A stretch of DNA of 64,000 nt from Elysia crispata (lineage: Eukaryota; Mollusca; Gastropoda; Plakobranchidae). Positions within the stretch are counted from its first letter, which is position 1. Every line of letters begins with the position of its first letter. Under the pieces are notes generated by a model. That model worked only from the letters and a program-made list of their open reading frames with translations, searched no databases and was not told where the DNA came from. Location of the stretch: the NCBI GenBank assembly GCA_033675545.1, contig JAWDGP010005891.1, positions 77,001 through 141,000 on the forward strand, read 5' to 3'. This document shows positions 1 through 23,600 of the stretch, in pieces. The position numbers and the translations under genes were made by a program.

Positions 1-608
1 ATCGGTCGTTTATCGCTTGTGAGCTAATTCGCGTTTTATATTAAAATACAATTGAAATAAAAACAGATTTTTGCAGCTGTATAGATCTATATCTTGTATT
101 CAAATAGGTTATTTAAACTGATATAACTTTGCAAAATAGAGCGTTTCTGAAAAAAAAATAGGGTTGAAAAGGAAAATTAAATTCGATTGCAATTTTGCCC
201 TAGTGTGGACATTGAAGAAATTTGTTATCTTAGGAGAGCAACTGACCGATGGCCTTGTAACCTGGAATCAACCTTGTTAGGTGCAAGAATTGAGACGTGA
301 TGCTCAGTGGAGTAAGATCCGTTTGGCCTTGTAGAACAAGAACCAGTAGAAACATGTAAATATCGTTTTAGTTGAAAGATTATATCAATATAATTGCTGT
401 CTTAGAAGAAATTTGATTCCAGCTTTTGGCATTAGTAGAAGGTCACAAAAGTCGTTGATCTGACGTTTTGCTGTTGGTTGATGTTATTCATTTTGTTAGT
501 CTTTTTTGACTATCTCATTTTTGTTTTGCTTGTTCTGAGACTACTCTTCCTGTGTCTTAATATTGGGAACTTATTTCAGGATGTTATTGTTGTCTTTCAT
601 ATACGCAG
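1..608. other. SLC23 intron sequence upstream of first visible exon
   Basis: The exon at 609 needs an upstream exon contributing two codon bases, so this stretch is read as intron. No translation resembling the N-terminal SLC23 helices is present on the + strand, so the missing exons are probably left of the window. Nothing else is recognised here. Confidence 0.6.
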
Positions 609-11952
<11,344 letters not shown>

Positions 11953-12128
11953 TTATGATACGGTGAGACATCACAATTTGTTTATGTTTTCCATGTTCGA
12001 TTGTTTTAAATGGTAAGAGTAGTTTTCATATGCCTGATAATTATCAATCCTGTTTATAAATACATTTTCTCAAATGTGTTTCAAACATATGCCGAAACTT
12101 TGCTCACCATTTTGTTCATCACTTTTTG

Positions 12129-12134
12129 AATAAA
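12129..12134 (+). terminator. Candidate poly(A) signal of SLC23
   Basis: AATAAA 177 bases after the stop codon, within AT-rich 3' sequence. It is the first canonical hexamer after the stop. Cleavage site not determinable. Confidence 0.5.
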
Positions 12135-12139
12135 TAGTG

Positions 12140-14042
12140 ACAAATTAAGGTCATGTTTAAATTTTCAGCAAATGAAAGGGACGTCATTGTTTCTATTTCA
12201 ATGCGTTTTGTTCTCAAACTTTATGCAACCCTTTTACTGCTTTATTATAGATCCATGGACGCTACGATTATTTTTCTTTGTGTTCCAAGCATATTAATAT
12301 TGCTTCTTTGCAATTTACATATTTGAATGTCTGTTCACTAAATTTTATTTTTCGTTTAAACAAACATGTAACTGCCTCTGATCAAAATGGTCTGAAAATG
12401 TTTTTCCTCATATCATATTTCCAAAGTGTCTCAATCGCCAAAGGCCCGAGATTGCTAGGAGGGTCTGGGGCATGCTCCGCCTCAAAATTTAAAAAAAAAA
12501 GGGTTCTTAAATATGTCTTTTCATGACTATTTTAAAAATCTTTTGCCCTAAAATAGGACAATTTTTTGTGATCAATTTTGCAACAGATTTTATCTTTTTA
12601 TTTAAAAATATATCATTCCATGTTCTAAATATACCTCGGAAAATTTGGTTGAAAATTTTTCTCATCTCAGCATCAAAATTGTCGGATTTTTGACAATTGT
12701 CTGAAATTTTACATGTTTTTTTTAAATCACATCTACATGAAACTAAAGACTAGATGTATTTGTACATAATGATTCCTTTCACATTTTCTCTTCTTTGGAA
12801 ACTGGCATTTTTGAAATATAGAAAAAAAAGTTCTTTTTTATGTCTGCATTTGCTAATTTTAGGCATTTTAATTTGTATCTGTCTGTTTTACAAAATGGTT
12901 TTTTTTCTGAATATTGACATAACTGTTATGAGGAGCACATGTAAAATACTAGTAGATAAAACAAAATACCAAGCATGAAAACATTCAATTTCTATACATT
13001 AAAAATGGCATCTAAATGAAATTATATCACAATGTAAAGAAATGTTTCTGCCACAAAGATTGAAAACAGTTCATACTATAGCATTAATAGGAAGGAGATG
13101 TACTTTTCATAAATAGTGTTTGATATCATAGTAAAAACTTGATGCCACACCTTTACCATTTCCAAATAACTAACCAGTTTTACATGTATGTACAATGTAC
13201 AATAAGAAGTAGGAGACAACAATGGAACTTTTACATGGTCACTTTATTGTAATAATGGTTGCATTAGCTCTAGCTCATAGAGTAAAAAGCTTGCCAAAGG
13301 AGAAGTTTTTAAAGAGGAAACATTTTTTTTTTCTTCATTCTATTTTAACAAAGAAAACTTTAATACCCACTTGAGAAGAGGTGGCTGGACTGAAGCACTA
13401 TTTGTGATTGTTGATATTACTTTAAATAATAATTAATTTTATTTATGTGCAAACATCATTGATATTTGTTTACTGCGGAAGAAAGTTATACAGTATATTC
13501 TCGTAAATACAATCGCCTCAAAACGATCCAACCCTGTGATGACTTATTCAAAGACATGTATATTTGTTTAATAAACCTATTCATAAAGTCCAACCCTAAA
13601 ATCAGACTTGATTTTCCTGAAATTATAAGGTTTTAATGGAGTGATAATTTTTTGGCACATTTAATGTCAACAGAGCATATCTTAAAGAATCGAAAAAAAA
13701 AAAAGCTTTATACATGCAGATGAAATCAATTTGAAGGAATCAACAGTAACACTCTCTCCCCACTTTACTAAACTCTATTGCATACACTCATTGGCACCTG
13801 TGCAGTTTATCAATAATAAACAAATATTGTTTAGGGAAGGAACCATTGGCATAAAAATTATTTATTTATTATACAGCATATCCATGTCCCATGGGATTTA
13901 ATCCAACAGACAAGTTTACTCAAATTTTGCACTTTTCAATATTTTTTAATGTTAATCTTAGAAATTCCAAAATAATTCTTTAGACAATGTATCATTTACT
14001 TGTTAATTTGGTGACAGAAAAAAAAAAAAAAACACGCGCGCG

Positions 14043-14074
<32 letters not shown>

Positions 14075-14218
14075 AAAATAAGTAATTATATTTCCAATTA
14101 TCAGTCTTTAATGTGATATATTTTCTTAACCACTTTTTATCTAAAAAACACAAAAGAAAAAATATTTTTGGTAGGATATTTTTTTAAATAGCTTTAAGAA
14201 AGAAACATAAATAATCAA
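12140..14218. other. Intergenic region between convergent SLC23 and AP5B1
   Basis: About 2 kb of AT-rich DNA. It holds a locally GC-rich repeat-like segment near 12425-12500 and a CG/CA tract at 14033-14062. ORFs here are short, biased toward Phe, Lys and Ile, and match nothing I recognise. Confidence 0.6.
14033..14062. repeat. (CG)n(CA)n short microsatellite
   Basis: Alternating CG then CA dinucleotides flanked by A runs on both sides. Confidence 0.9.
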
Positions 14219-14224
14219 TTTATT
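14219..14224 (-). terminator. Candidate poly(A) signal of AP5B1
   Basis: TTTATT on the + strand, AATAAA on the - strand, about 200 bases beyond the AP5B1 stop codon. Other hexamers occur farther left, so the real end may differ. Confidence 0.45.
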
Positions 14225-14420
14225 AAGGTTGTCTTTTGAGTGACTTTTAGACAGATATTGTCCCAAGCAATATATAATAAGACATGACTATATAGAATGT
14301 TGGAAAGCACTCAGTTGGAAAGACTTGGTTTGAGAATTTACATTCTACATAAGTAGACACATTATGCTAACACGTGGCTTTTGTCATGACAGAAAATAAT
14401 GTCTGAATACCAGTACCATG

Positions 14421-17400
14421 TCATGTAGTAAATGTCAGGTTGTCAAGGAAATGGTCTATCTGACCAAGCACAGGCCAGTAATCCGACGCTATGTGCAAAA
14501 CTAAGTCTGTGGAATGAGCACGAGCGTGGAACATGAGATGGAAACATGGTGGGATGAAAAAAAAGTAGTCGTCTGTATCTGTTTCTTCCTCATCACCTGA
14601 AAATGAATTGAGGCAACAAGTGAGTTAGTGTCCAATATTCTTATGATATATCTGGATAATTATACTGCCATATTTGCTGGTGTAACACTTTAAACATCAA
14701 TGTACCTCTATTTTTAAAAATTATTAGATCATCAAAAGGTGTACGAAAGAATTTGAAAGGTATTTCTTTATCTCAGAGGTAACCAATAGTCTTATTAAAC
14801 AGTATTTTGATTTTATTCTTCCGAGCTTGGATAAATTTTGTTTCTCAGCCATCATTCATAATTATTATCTATGGGCTATCCTTATCAATGTTTCACATTT
14901 GAATTACAAAATTTTATATATGCTTTCATAATTGGTACATATGTTGTAGTAACAATTCATAGTTTGAACATTTGTCTTGCTACCAGTCCTCATAAGTCAA
15001 ATGTCCAAATTTGAACTTTGAAAAAATATTATTTGAAAATAGAATAATTCTTCTTTATCTTACTATTACAGTACAAAAAAGCTGAATATTTAATATCTTT
15101 TCATAATGATTTCAAACGAAATTCAAGCATTGAAAAATTGGCAAAAACGCATAGTTTTAATCGAAATATTGAGACCTTACAAAGTGATATGAGCCTAATT
15201 AGACTAGGTGTGGGAGATTTATTGTCAGGTCTTACCACTGAAAACAAGAGCATTTGACCATAGATCTGCAAGAGATTGACGTGTGCACTTCAAAATTTTT
15301 ATAGATTCCACACCTGAGCTGCAAGTGAAAAATGGACACAAAAATCAATTTTTTTTGCCTTGGAAATATCCATTAAAAGTATTTTAATCAATTAAGATTG
15401 ACCAGACAATTTTCACCATCTCTTTCTTTATATAAATTAGCACACAATGGTGCAGTGTATTTGCTAAGTCCTACATTTTACATAAACTGAAATAAAAACT
15501 CTTAAAACTTACAAACAGTTTTAAAATATTTATACTCAAATTATACTATTATCATGACTCACTAAGTTCCTGCATTTTTCTCTGTGCACTTTATCCAGTG
15601 CTGATCAAAGAACGCTTTCTTTTCAGCTATGTTGAAGATATGCCATGGAAAAGGGATAAGAAAATCTGCAAGCTCAAACTGAATTGGTTGAAGGTCGCAC
15701 TGATAAGTTGACTTCTCATGTCCAAAAACAGTTCTGAGGTAGTAAAAATACATAGCGCCATGGAATGTTATTGTTAATGAAAACATAAAAATTTGAAGAA
15801 AAAAAAAACTCCTTAATTATTTTTTATTAAAACTGATATGTAAATATACTTCACACCAAAGAAAATCATAAAATATGATTGTATGCATTGCTGTTCTAGC
15901 TCTGTTCTGCATGCCAGTTTGATCATTAGCAGGTAGATACCAAAAACATAAATTTATCAAGCCACTAAAACGCAGGAAAACTTGCAAACCTGGGATCAAG
16001 CAAAAAATAGCTAAAGAGACTAACCACACTTCAGACTGTAACAAATCTTAAAACAAAATTACCCAGATAAATGAATAAACCTTTGGACGACAGGATACAC
16101 CAGAAGAATTTTTTTTATTTTAACTTGCATAGTGGTCAAAACACAAGACTTCTTCAGACTTGACAAAGAAAATAATAAAGTGAAATTTGTATGTCATAAA
16201 GCACAATACAGCCACTAGATTTTCACCTTTATAGAATTTAGCAACAAACATGCTTTCCTCAGCAAAGTTAGATATTCCTCAAATGAAGCAGTAGCAAACC
16301 TTTTACTCAAAAAGCCCATACTACAAGATCCAAGGTATCAAATTCCCAACATACACAAACTCCTCTAATCATAAATAAAACAAAGCAGACAGCAACTTAT
16401 CATAGCATGGCATTGGGCTGAAAGACAAGAGCTCATTAACTGCTTAAAAAGGAACAATAACTGCAGATTCATTACTCTTTTTGACTCTTAGTGCATAGTA
16501 ATTATGCTCCTTCTGTTCCCTGCTAGAAAAAAACATTAAAGATTCATAAAATATCAAGATTAAGAGAAAACAACCACACAGCTATTATACAACATACATG
16601 TGAATAATTATACCCAATTAACAGAAGGTCGTATGATCTCTTCACCCTATGCAATTGATATTCATGTGGAAAATGAAATGATCTCACCTGACACTTATAG
16701 TTGATTCACCAGGTATTTTCGGTGTTACTGAGTATTCCACTACACCTGTCTCTGAAAAGGATTTTTAAAAAGTGACAATTAAAAACAAAGAAAGGTTTTT
16801 TCTGGTATAAACTTACAACAAAACTGGTTTACTAATTTCCAAAGCTTTTTTTTTTGTACATTTTATCATAAAAAAAATTTTTTTAAGTCACAGTATTGTG
16901 TCCCGATTAATTTTTGTTTCATGAACAATGTCAAGGCGTAAATCTTCATCTCTGTTGGGATCAAGTATCAAATCCTGTATATAGTTTGAATAAAATAAAA
17001 GTATCAACAAATTTATTCCGAAAAAATTGAACATGAGACGATTTTCAAAGGTAAACAAGAAAAGGTATTTCAGGATTAATAATAATAGAGATTTGTTTGT
17101 CCCAATATGTTATGACAATTTTCACCTACCTGTTTTGTCCAGAAAAGCCAAAGACACATCTGTTGGAGAAAAATAACATAAATGTTCAACAAATCTTATA
17201 GCAAAGTAACCACTGATAATCAAAGCATGGGTTTATGAACCTGTAAAATACTACTCTCTTATCTTTGACAAAAGATGAAATTATTTATTAATATTTCAGT
17301 TGATCACAGAAAGTTTTCTACATGTATGTTTAATATTAGATCATATAGAGTTCTTCAAATCAAAAAAATACAAAATAAGCATTTGAAAAAGAATGATGAT

Positions 17401-20400
17401 GTTGAGGGGGAGGACGAGATTGTGATGATGAAGATGATAATGTTAACGATGAAACTGATGATGATGTTTAAAAAACGGTAAGAAGTTAGGCTTAGCCATT
17501 CAACATTCTGTACCTTCACTAAAGCTCAGCTCCTTGCTCTCCCCGGTCTCAAATGCTACAGCAACAAGACAATTATAGTCACTTTCAGGCACCTGTGATA
17601 TGAACATCAAAACTTGCTGACATTGAAGATTCTTTTATTTTAATGTTAGATTTCAGGACAAACAAAATAACAATAATGTTATTTTGGGATTCTTCCCAAA
17701 CAGGGTCTATCCCATTGGGATCACTATTTATTGATTTAAATTTAACTATAGAAAAGTTTTTTTCATTTCTGCAAAAGTATCTGATATATTTTTAGTTTCG
17801 TTTTGGCCTTCTAGTTTGCTTCTATTCATTTTATTTATTTTTTTTTTTTTAACTCATTTCTATTATATGGCCAACAATATGTCTTTAATCAAAACTTAGT
17901 GGACCATGCTGGATAAAAATTAATCAATTACTCTTTTAGCACAAAAATCTTTTTTTCATTTTTTTTTTCACTATAATGTTATAGTTTGTGGAAGAGATTT
18001 CAGATAAGTACCAAAGAAGCTGAGAAAGTGCACTTGAGTGATGTATCCAGATGTGACAGTTGCTGATAATAATCTTGTAAAGCAACTGTGGAAAAAATAA
18101 ATTGATTTAGGATGAATTAACAATAACAATTTTTTAATATTAGACATTAAATAATTAGTCTCAATGACTAAATATTATTTTGTTCATTCAGTACTTCTAA
18201 AATTTTTTTTTTTGAAGCTTCACTTTACTTTTTGAATTTGTTATTTCATTAATAAAATTCCTGAAATACCAAAAAAATGTGTAATTGCAAAATGGAATCT
18301 CTGATTATACATTACTCTAGTGTAAAAGCTTTCAGATGCTTGTTTTGGCTACAATAAATTTTGTGAGGGATTCATCCTGACCTCTCAGTGGACTAATTTT
18401 CAATGTGAAGTCAAAATGCAAAAAGGGACTTCATTCTATTCAATCACCCTACTCAAGCAACTTTCACTAACATAAATTTAACTTAGGCACCATCTTGCTT
18501 CGGACATGTCCATTAATCAATTCTACGACTATGGATATCTTTCTAAAAACTTTTTTCCTTCAGCTAAAGAGTTTCTCCTACAGCTAATTTTTAAGGTCCA
18601 AAGTTGAAAAGATATTCTTTTTCAACTATATATCAATTTGTTAACAATGTAATTGTAAAGCGCAATAACCCATTGCTTATAAAAAAATCTTAAACATTTG
18701 AATTAATCATGTAGAATTCAAACCAAAGATTTGAGGATGTTATGGCTACTTCCAATACGCTATTTACTTTTTTAATCTTTAGTTTTACTTTAAATTTACA
18801 TCAAAGATATTTTTTTTAAAATAAACTCTTGAAATTTTAATGTCACTGCTCGACAAAGTTCAAATGTTAGCCTCTTTTACAATCTTTCTTTGCCATTAAC
18901 GTTACATATAATGAGAAAAAATCTTCTTACCATCAATATTAGGTGATGGTGATCTGAATATTTTCTCAGGATCCTTGTGATATACAACTTCCAAATTATC
19001 CCTGATATAGGAAAATATAAGAATATAATGCACCATCTCTGAATAGGTCCGTTTACAAAGTTTCAAAGACATTAATGAAACCATAATAAAGAACTAATGT
19101 TAGTCTTTACCATTCATTTTTTTTCATTTAATTTCTTCACATTTTCAAGGATAAAAGTGAACAAAGTAAAGGGATCTTTTTTTAAACTTACAGTTTAACA
19201 CAAAATGCACAGATGGAATATGAAATTATAATATTTATTGTATGAGATATAAAATAGTAAAGATAATCTAGCTATGGAATTAATTAAATCAGATGAAAAA
19301 TGAATTTATAAAGCTTAACAATAATCCATTAGAAACCTGTGTGAGTATAGATTAAAAAGTGGTAAAGGATAAAAAAAACAGCATTTAAAAAAAAATTGAT
19401 TTTGATAAGATAAAACTATATTGTATTCTATATAATAAAATCTGAAATATACGTTAAAAAAAAAGGTAGGATTCGTGAACTTAGCATGGACACAATTAAT
19501 AAAAGAAAAGTAAATGCAAATTCAGGCAAACATTTATTCCTTTTACCTGCACAATTTAATGGGAGATGAATCAAGAAGATGTATTTCTGCTGGCACTGTC
19601 TGGATAGTGGAGCCTAATAATTAACATGTGTACAAGAAATATGATTATTTCAGTAAATACATTGAATAGAACTAAAAGAAAAAAGCTTGCAGCAATACTT
19701 TTACCTCATCGTGATTTATAACATATAATGATATTTATTACTTTTTGTTCTTAAATGGCTTTTGATTAATGTAATCTCTTTTCTTTTTAATTGTTAGAAC
19801 ATAAAAATGTTTCAAATTTCTGTTTATGTGTTTCGTGTTAATAAAAGAGAACATTTCCAATAAAAGAACATCTATAGGTCTTCTTTCTTTCAGTATCATG
19901 TTAATCCCTTTCCAGCGATGGTTTTAGCAGTCATTGAGATACATAGATTATCTTTTTTGTAAGTCTGGATCAATGTTTTGGATAAGGAAATTCTGATATT
20001 TTAATTATTTACCAGTCTTTTTTTTTTTACTATAAATGGAATTTAAGACCTTACAGGAAAAAGCAATAGAATAGAAAGAGGTTAAAGGAGAAAAACCTAT
20101 TCTTACCATGGAAAAAATCTGCAATGTTTTCTCCCAGATGCATCACATCCAACACAGCAGCTCCAATTATTTCCTTTCCCTGAAATTATGTTGTTATTTT
20201 CTTTAACATTGTCATGTTCATGCCACAATTTTTGTAAATAACATCTAAATTTACTCATTTCTGCGTGTATCCAAGAAAAAAAAGATATTTCTTACTCAGT
20301 CCTGGAACAGTCAACACAAGTCATTGAGACAAAAGAAAAGAAAAAAATTTTTAGAAATGAGTTTGTGATCAAGCATTTTTTGCATAATATCAAATAGAAA

Positions 20401-20687
20401 AGAATAGGCAAATTCTATGACAATAATATGAACAAAAGAAGAGGTATACAAAAAAAAGGGACATATTGTCAGATGTGAGCTAACAAAAATCATCGCATCA
20501 AATATTGCATGCTGAGTAGGTTGGATTATAGTTTTGTAGATATTAATTTCTAAATACATATTTACATCACAATGTTTAGTTTGTTTATTCCTTTACCTGA
20601 AAGATTAATGCTTGTTATAAATGTAGGGCTTTTAGCCAAAGTCATTTCATGCATGTCTTTTGCTTCAGTGTGTGTAATATAGGGTCT
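14421..20687 (-). CDS. AP5B1: AP5B1 coding exons 16-27 (residues 581-923, beta-sandwich/ear-like end)
   Basis: Exons on the minus strand: 20687-20597, 20260-20208, 20179-20107, 19613-19547, 19001-18931, 18085-18012, 17592-17514, 17159-17130 (30 bases), 16751-16688, 15733-15563, 15318-15236 and 14596-14421. They encode SASLVPESDYNCLVAVAFET, VVEYSVTPKIPGES, ELADFLIPFP (801-810) with FFDQHW (822-827), and an end with a DYW core (SDYWPVLGQIDHFLDNL). The 20260-20208 exon is the least certain: it uses a weaker GTTAAAG donor, but it is the only choice found that restores the frame. Stop TGA at 14423-14421. Confidence 0.84.
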
Positions 20688-23600
20688 CTTTAACAAAGGA
20701 AACAAAATTTCATAAATTTTGTACACAATATTGAGTATGAGACTTAGCTGGCTTCAATTCTATATCTGGGTTGATGATGTCAAACTCTGAATTTGTTGAA
20801 ACAGCAATGAATTTGTACTCATTCACCCCGAGAAACTTTTTGCAAATATTTCTGAAAACTTTTAACAAAAGACTGTCATACAATTTCACAGAAACTGCAA
20901 TTGAACCAACTGGTCATACCAAGATTATAGAATCTTCAGGACTTTCTCACTGACATGCTGTGGGTTGCATTTTTTTTTCTCTTTAATACTTTAAAGCTGT
21001 GAATCATTAATGAAATGAAGATCTAACTGACAGAGGCGATATAGACAGGTGGCATACAACTTTATTTATCCTCCACCATTCAATCAAATGAACTCTATTA
21101 CTATTTATTTCCTCATTCATCTTTGAACAGGAGTTTTCTAGGGTAATTATTTTTATTAAATTCCATATTATCAGTGAAAATTTTGATGGTTTCTTAAAGC
21201 ATGAGCATTGCTGAAAACTCTTTATTTACCTTAGAATCACTGGTCATGGTGAGGAATGCATACAAAAATCTTGCCTGATCGCGGATGTCAAAATCTCCAT
21301 AATGATTCATCATGTATGACAACAGATCTCCAAGTTCTGAAAGTGTAACAAGAATGAGAGTATTCCGGTTATTTAAAAGAGATAGATCTAGCTGGATTTT
21401 GCAATCTATATCAACTTCTTGGAATCTATGTAAAGTAATAAAGATATATATATATATATATATGTACCGTGTAATTAGACAGTCCAAATTTTTGTGAGAA
21501 TCAATACAATGCTGCTCCTTCAGAATGCCTTTACTTGCTATTTCTTTTATTAGTGGTACTCAGCCATTTTTTAGCTTTTTACTATATAAATATAGTTTAT
21601 TTCTTTAATTTACGTAACAGAGCAGCAGATGTCTTAGAATATAAAATGATTATGTTCAAAGAAGATTTATGACTACAAAATATATTCAAAGCTTGTGTCT
21701 TGGTTCTTAGTGTAAATTCTTATTTATTTACTGGTCAACTTGTTACTTAGAGACATCTTAAGCAAAATTCAAACATGTTCTCTGTTTATGAATTTCACCT
21801 TCATGTATTTGTCATATCATATGTAGATGAATAAAATGGGATCTTCTTATTTTGTGCCTTTGAAAGTTTTAAAATATTTTAATGACAAATGTTTTTTTTT
21901 CTTAGCATATTGAAACATTTCAGCACATTTCTGGTACAAAGAAATTCATTAAAAAATATCAAGCATTTTTTGAAAGCTGATGATTCTCACGCCAGTACAA
22001 GATGTCTGTGTGATGATGAAGCATCATTGTTCTGCATACACTGAGGACCATGCAGCCAAGATCCCAATCATCATTAACATTTGCTGCTGCTTCTTTCACA
22101 AGATCCAAAAGTCTTCTCAAGGGTCGCTGCAAATCATAATATCAAGGTATCATAACTGAATAAATAAATTACAGAGCTAGAGTCAAGATATCTATTGTCA
22201 AAGCTTATCAAATAAGAGGTTGGCATCATTCAATTTTGTTTTTGTTGGCATAGAATAAAATGAGTAATGATGACAGTAGCTGCAGCACTACACAAAGCTG
22301 TAGTTTGTTTAAGAATTTCAAATGCAGCCTTTCTAAACAACTAAAGTAAATCAACATGGCAAAAGCAAGACTGTATAGTCCGTTGAGCTCTTTAAATACA
22401 AAAAAAAAGTTATAGGGCTTGCCTTTATCAATTTAAATACAATGAACTGTTCTAAACAAAGCCTAGTAATTACCTGTTGCAACATTGATGTGTCTTGAGC
22501 AGAAAGGAGCCAAACTTGAAGGTAGTTATGGTAATTGGTCAGAAGAGATTTCATGGGCAGAGACAAAACTGTTTCATGCAAAAGGGTGAGGATCTCATTG
22601 TGTAGTTTTCTGCAGGAGGAAAAATGTATGTGAAATAGTTTTATGAATGAAATTGGTGTGTCTTTTTTTTAACAAGACAGCTCAAGAAGTAAGGTGGCTC
22701 CAAATTACAAAATCAGAGCAGACAAGTAAAAAAAAAAGGTAGGATTCTTTTTTTTCTGTTTTGTATTTCCTATGACCTTTCATCCAAGAACCACCCAATC
22801 CTTCTTTTTTCTTCATCATTTTTATATTACTTTGATGAACTGCATTTAAAGTGATCCTTGGATTTAAAAACCATTTGAAATACTCTTATAGTTATTAACA
22901 TGCATTTTGAACATTTTATTCAAATGTCAAACTGATTCTAAAAAATAGCAATATGTTTTACATGAAATATCTATAAATTTGATCCAAATCCATAACCAAA
23001 GGATTTTTTTAAACAAAAAAATTTTACAGCATTCTTTGTGTTGATTCAGCATTTAATTTAATAAAAATTATTTTAAAAGTTACAATAATCACATCCTTAC
23101 CTTTAAAATAACTAAGATGCCCTCTTAGAATTAATTAAAACTATTTTCTTAATCTATCAATTACAAAAGATTTTCTACTGTTTTCCAGTCAAAGAGTGAG
23201 TTTGAGTATCATTGCAATAATGTTAGAAAAGTAGGAAAGAAAAGAGTGCCTAGATATTTTACTTACTCATGAGACCTGGATGTTTTCACTGCTTGAAGAA
23301 AATTCACAATCACTGGTATCAAATGAGGAAAGTTTTGAAAAAGCTTTTTGGTAATGCTGTGAAGTCAAAGATGAAAACAAGAAGAATTTAATGATTGAAA
23401 AAAAAAGGTAATTGTCCTCATAAGAATTCAAAGAAACACATGTATAAAAAAAAAACATAGTGTAAAACAAAGTTGATTCCATACATTTAGATATGATTTG
23501 ACTAACGATAACAAATAATTTGTTAATTAGATTCTTTCCTTAAACATATGTTCAGGTGCTAAAATGCAAATAAATTAGTACAGAATGAAATTCTTATCTG

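Noticed and set aside
15734..15811. Extension of AP5B1 exon 25 to include an open frame with FFFLQIFMFS
   Set aside because: This reads like a pyrimidine-rich intron end; the CTCAG acceptor at 15734 gives the right phase and the right length against human.
17275..17481. ORF ending in an Asp/Glu/Met-rich stretch on the + strand
   Set aside because: GATGAT-type low complexity within an AP5B1 intron.
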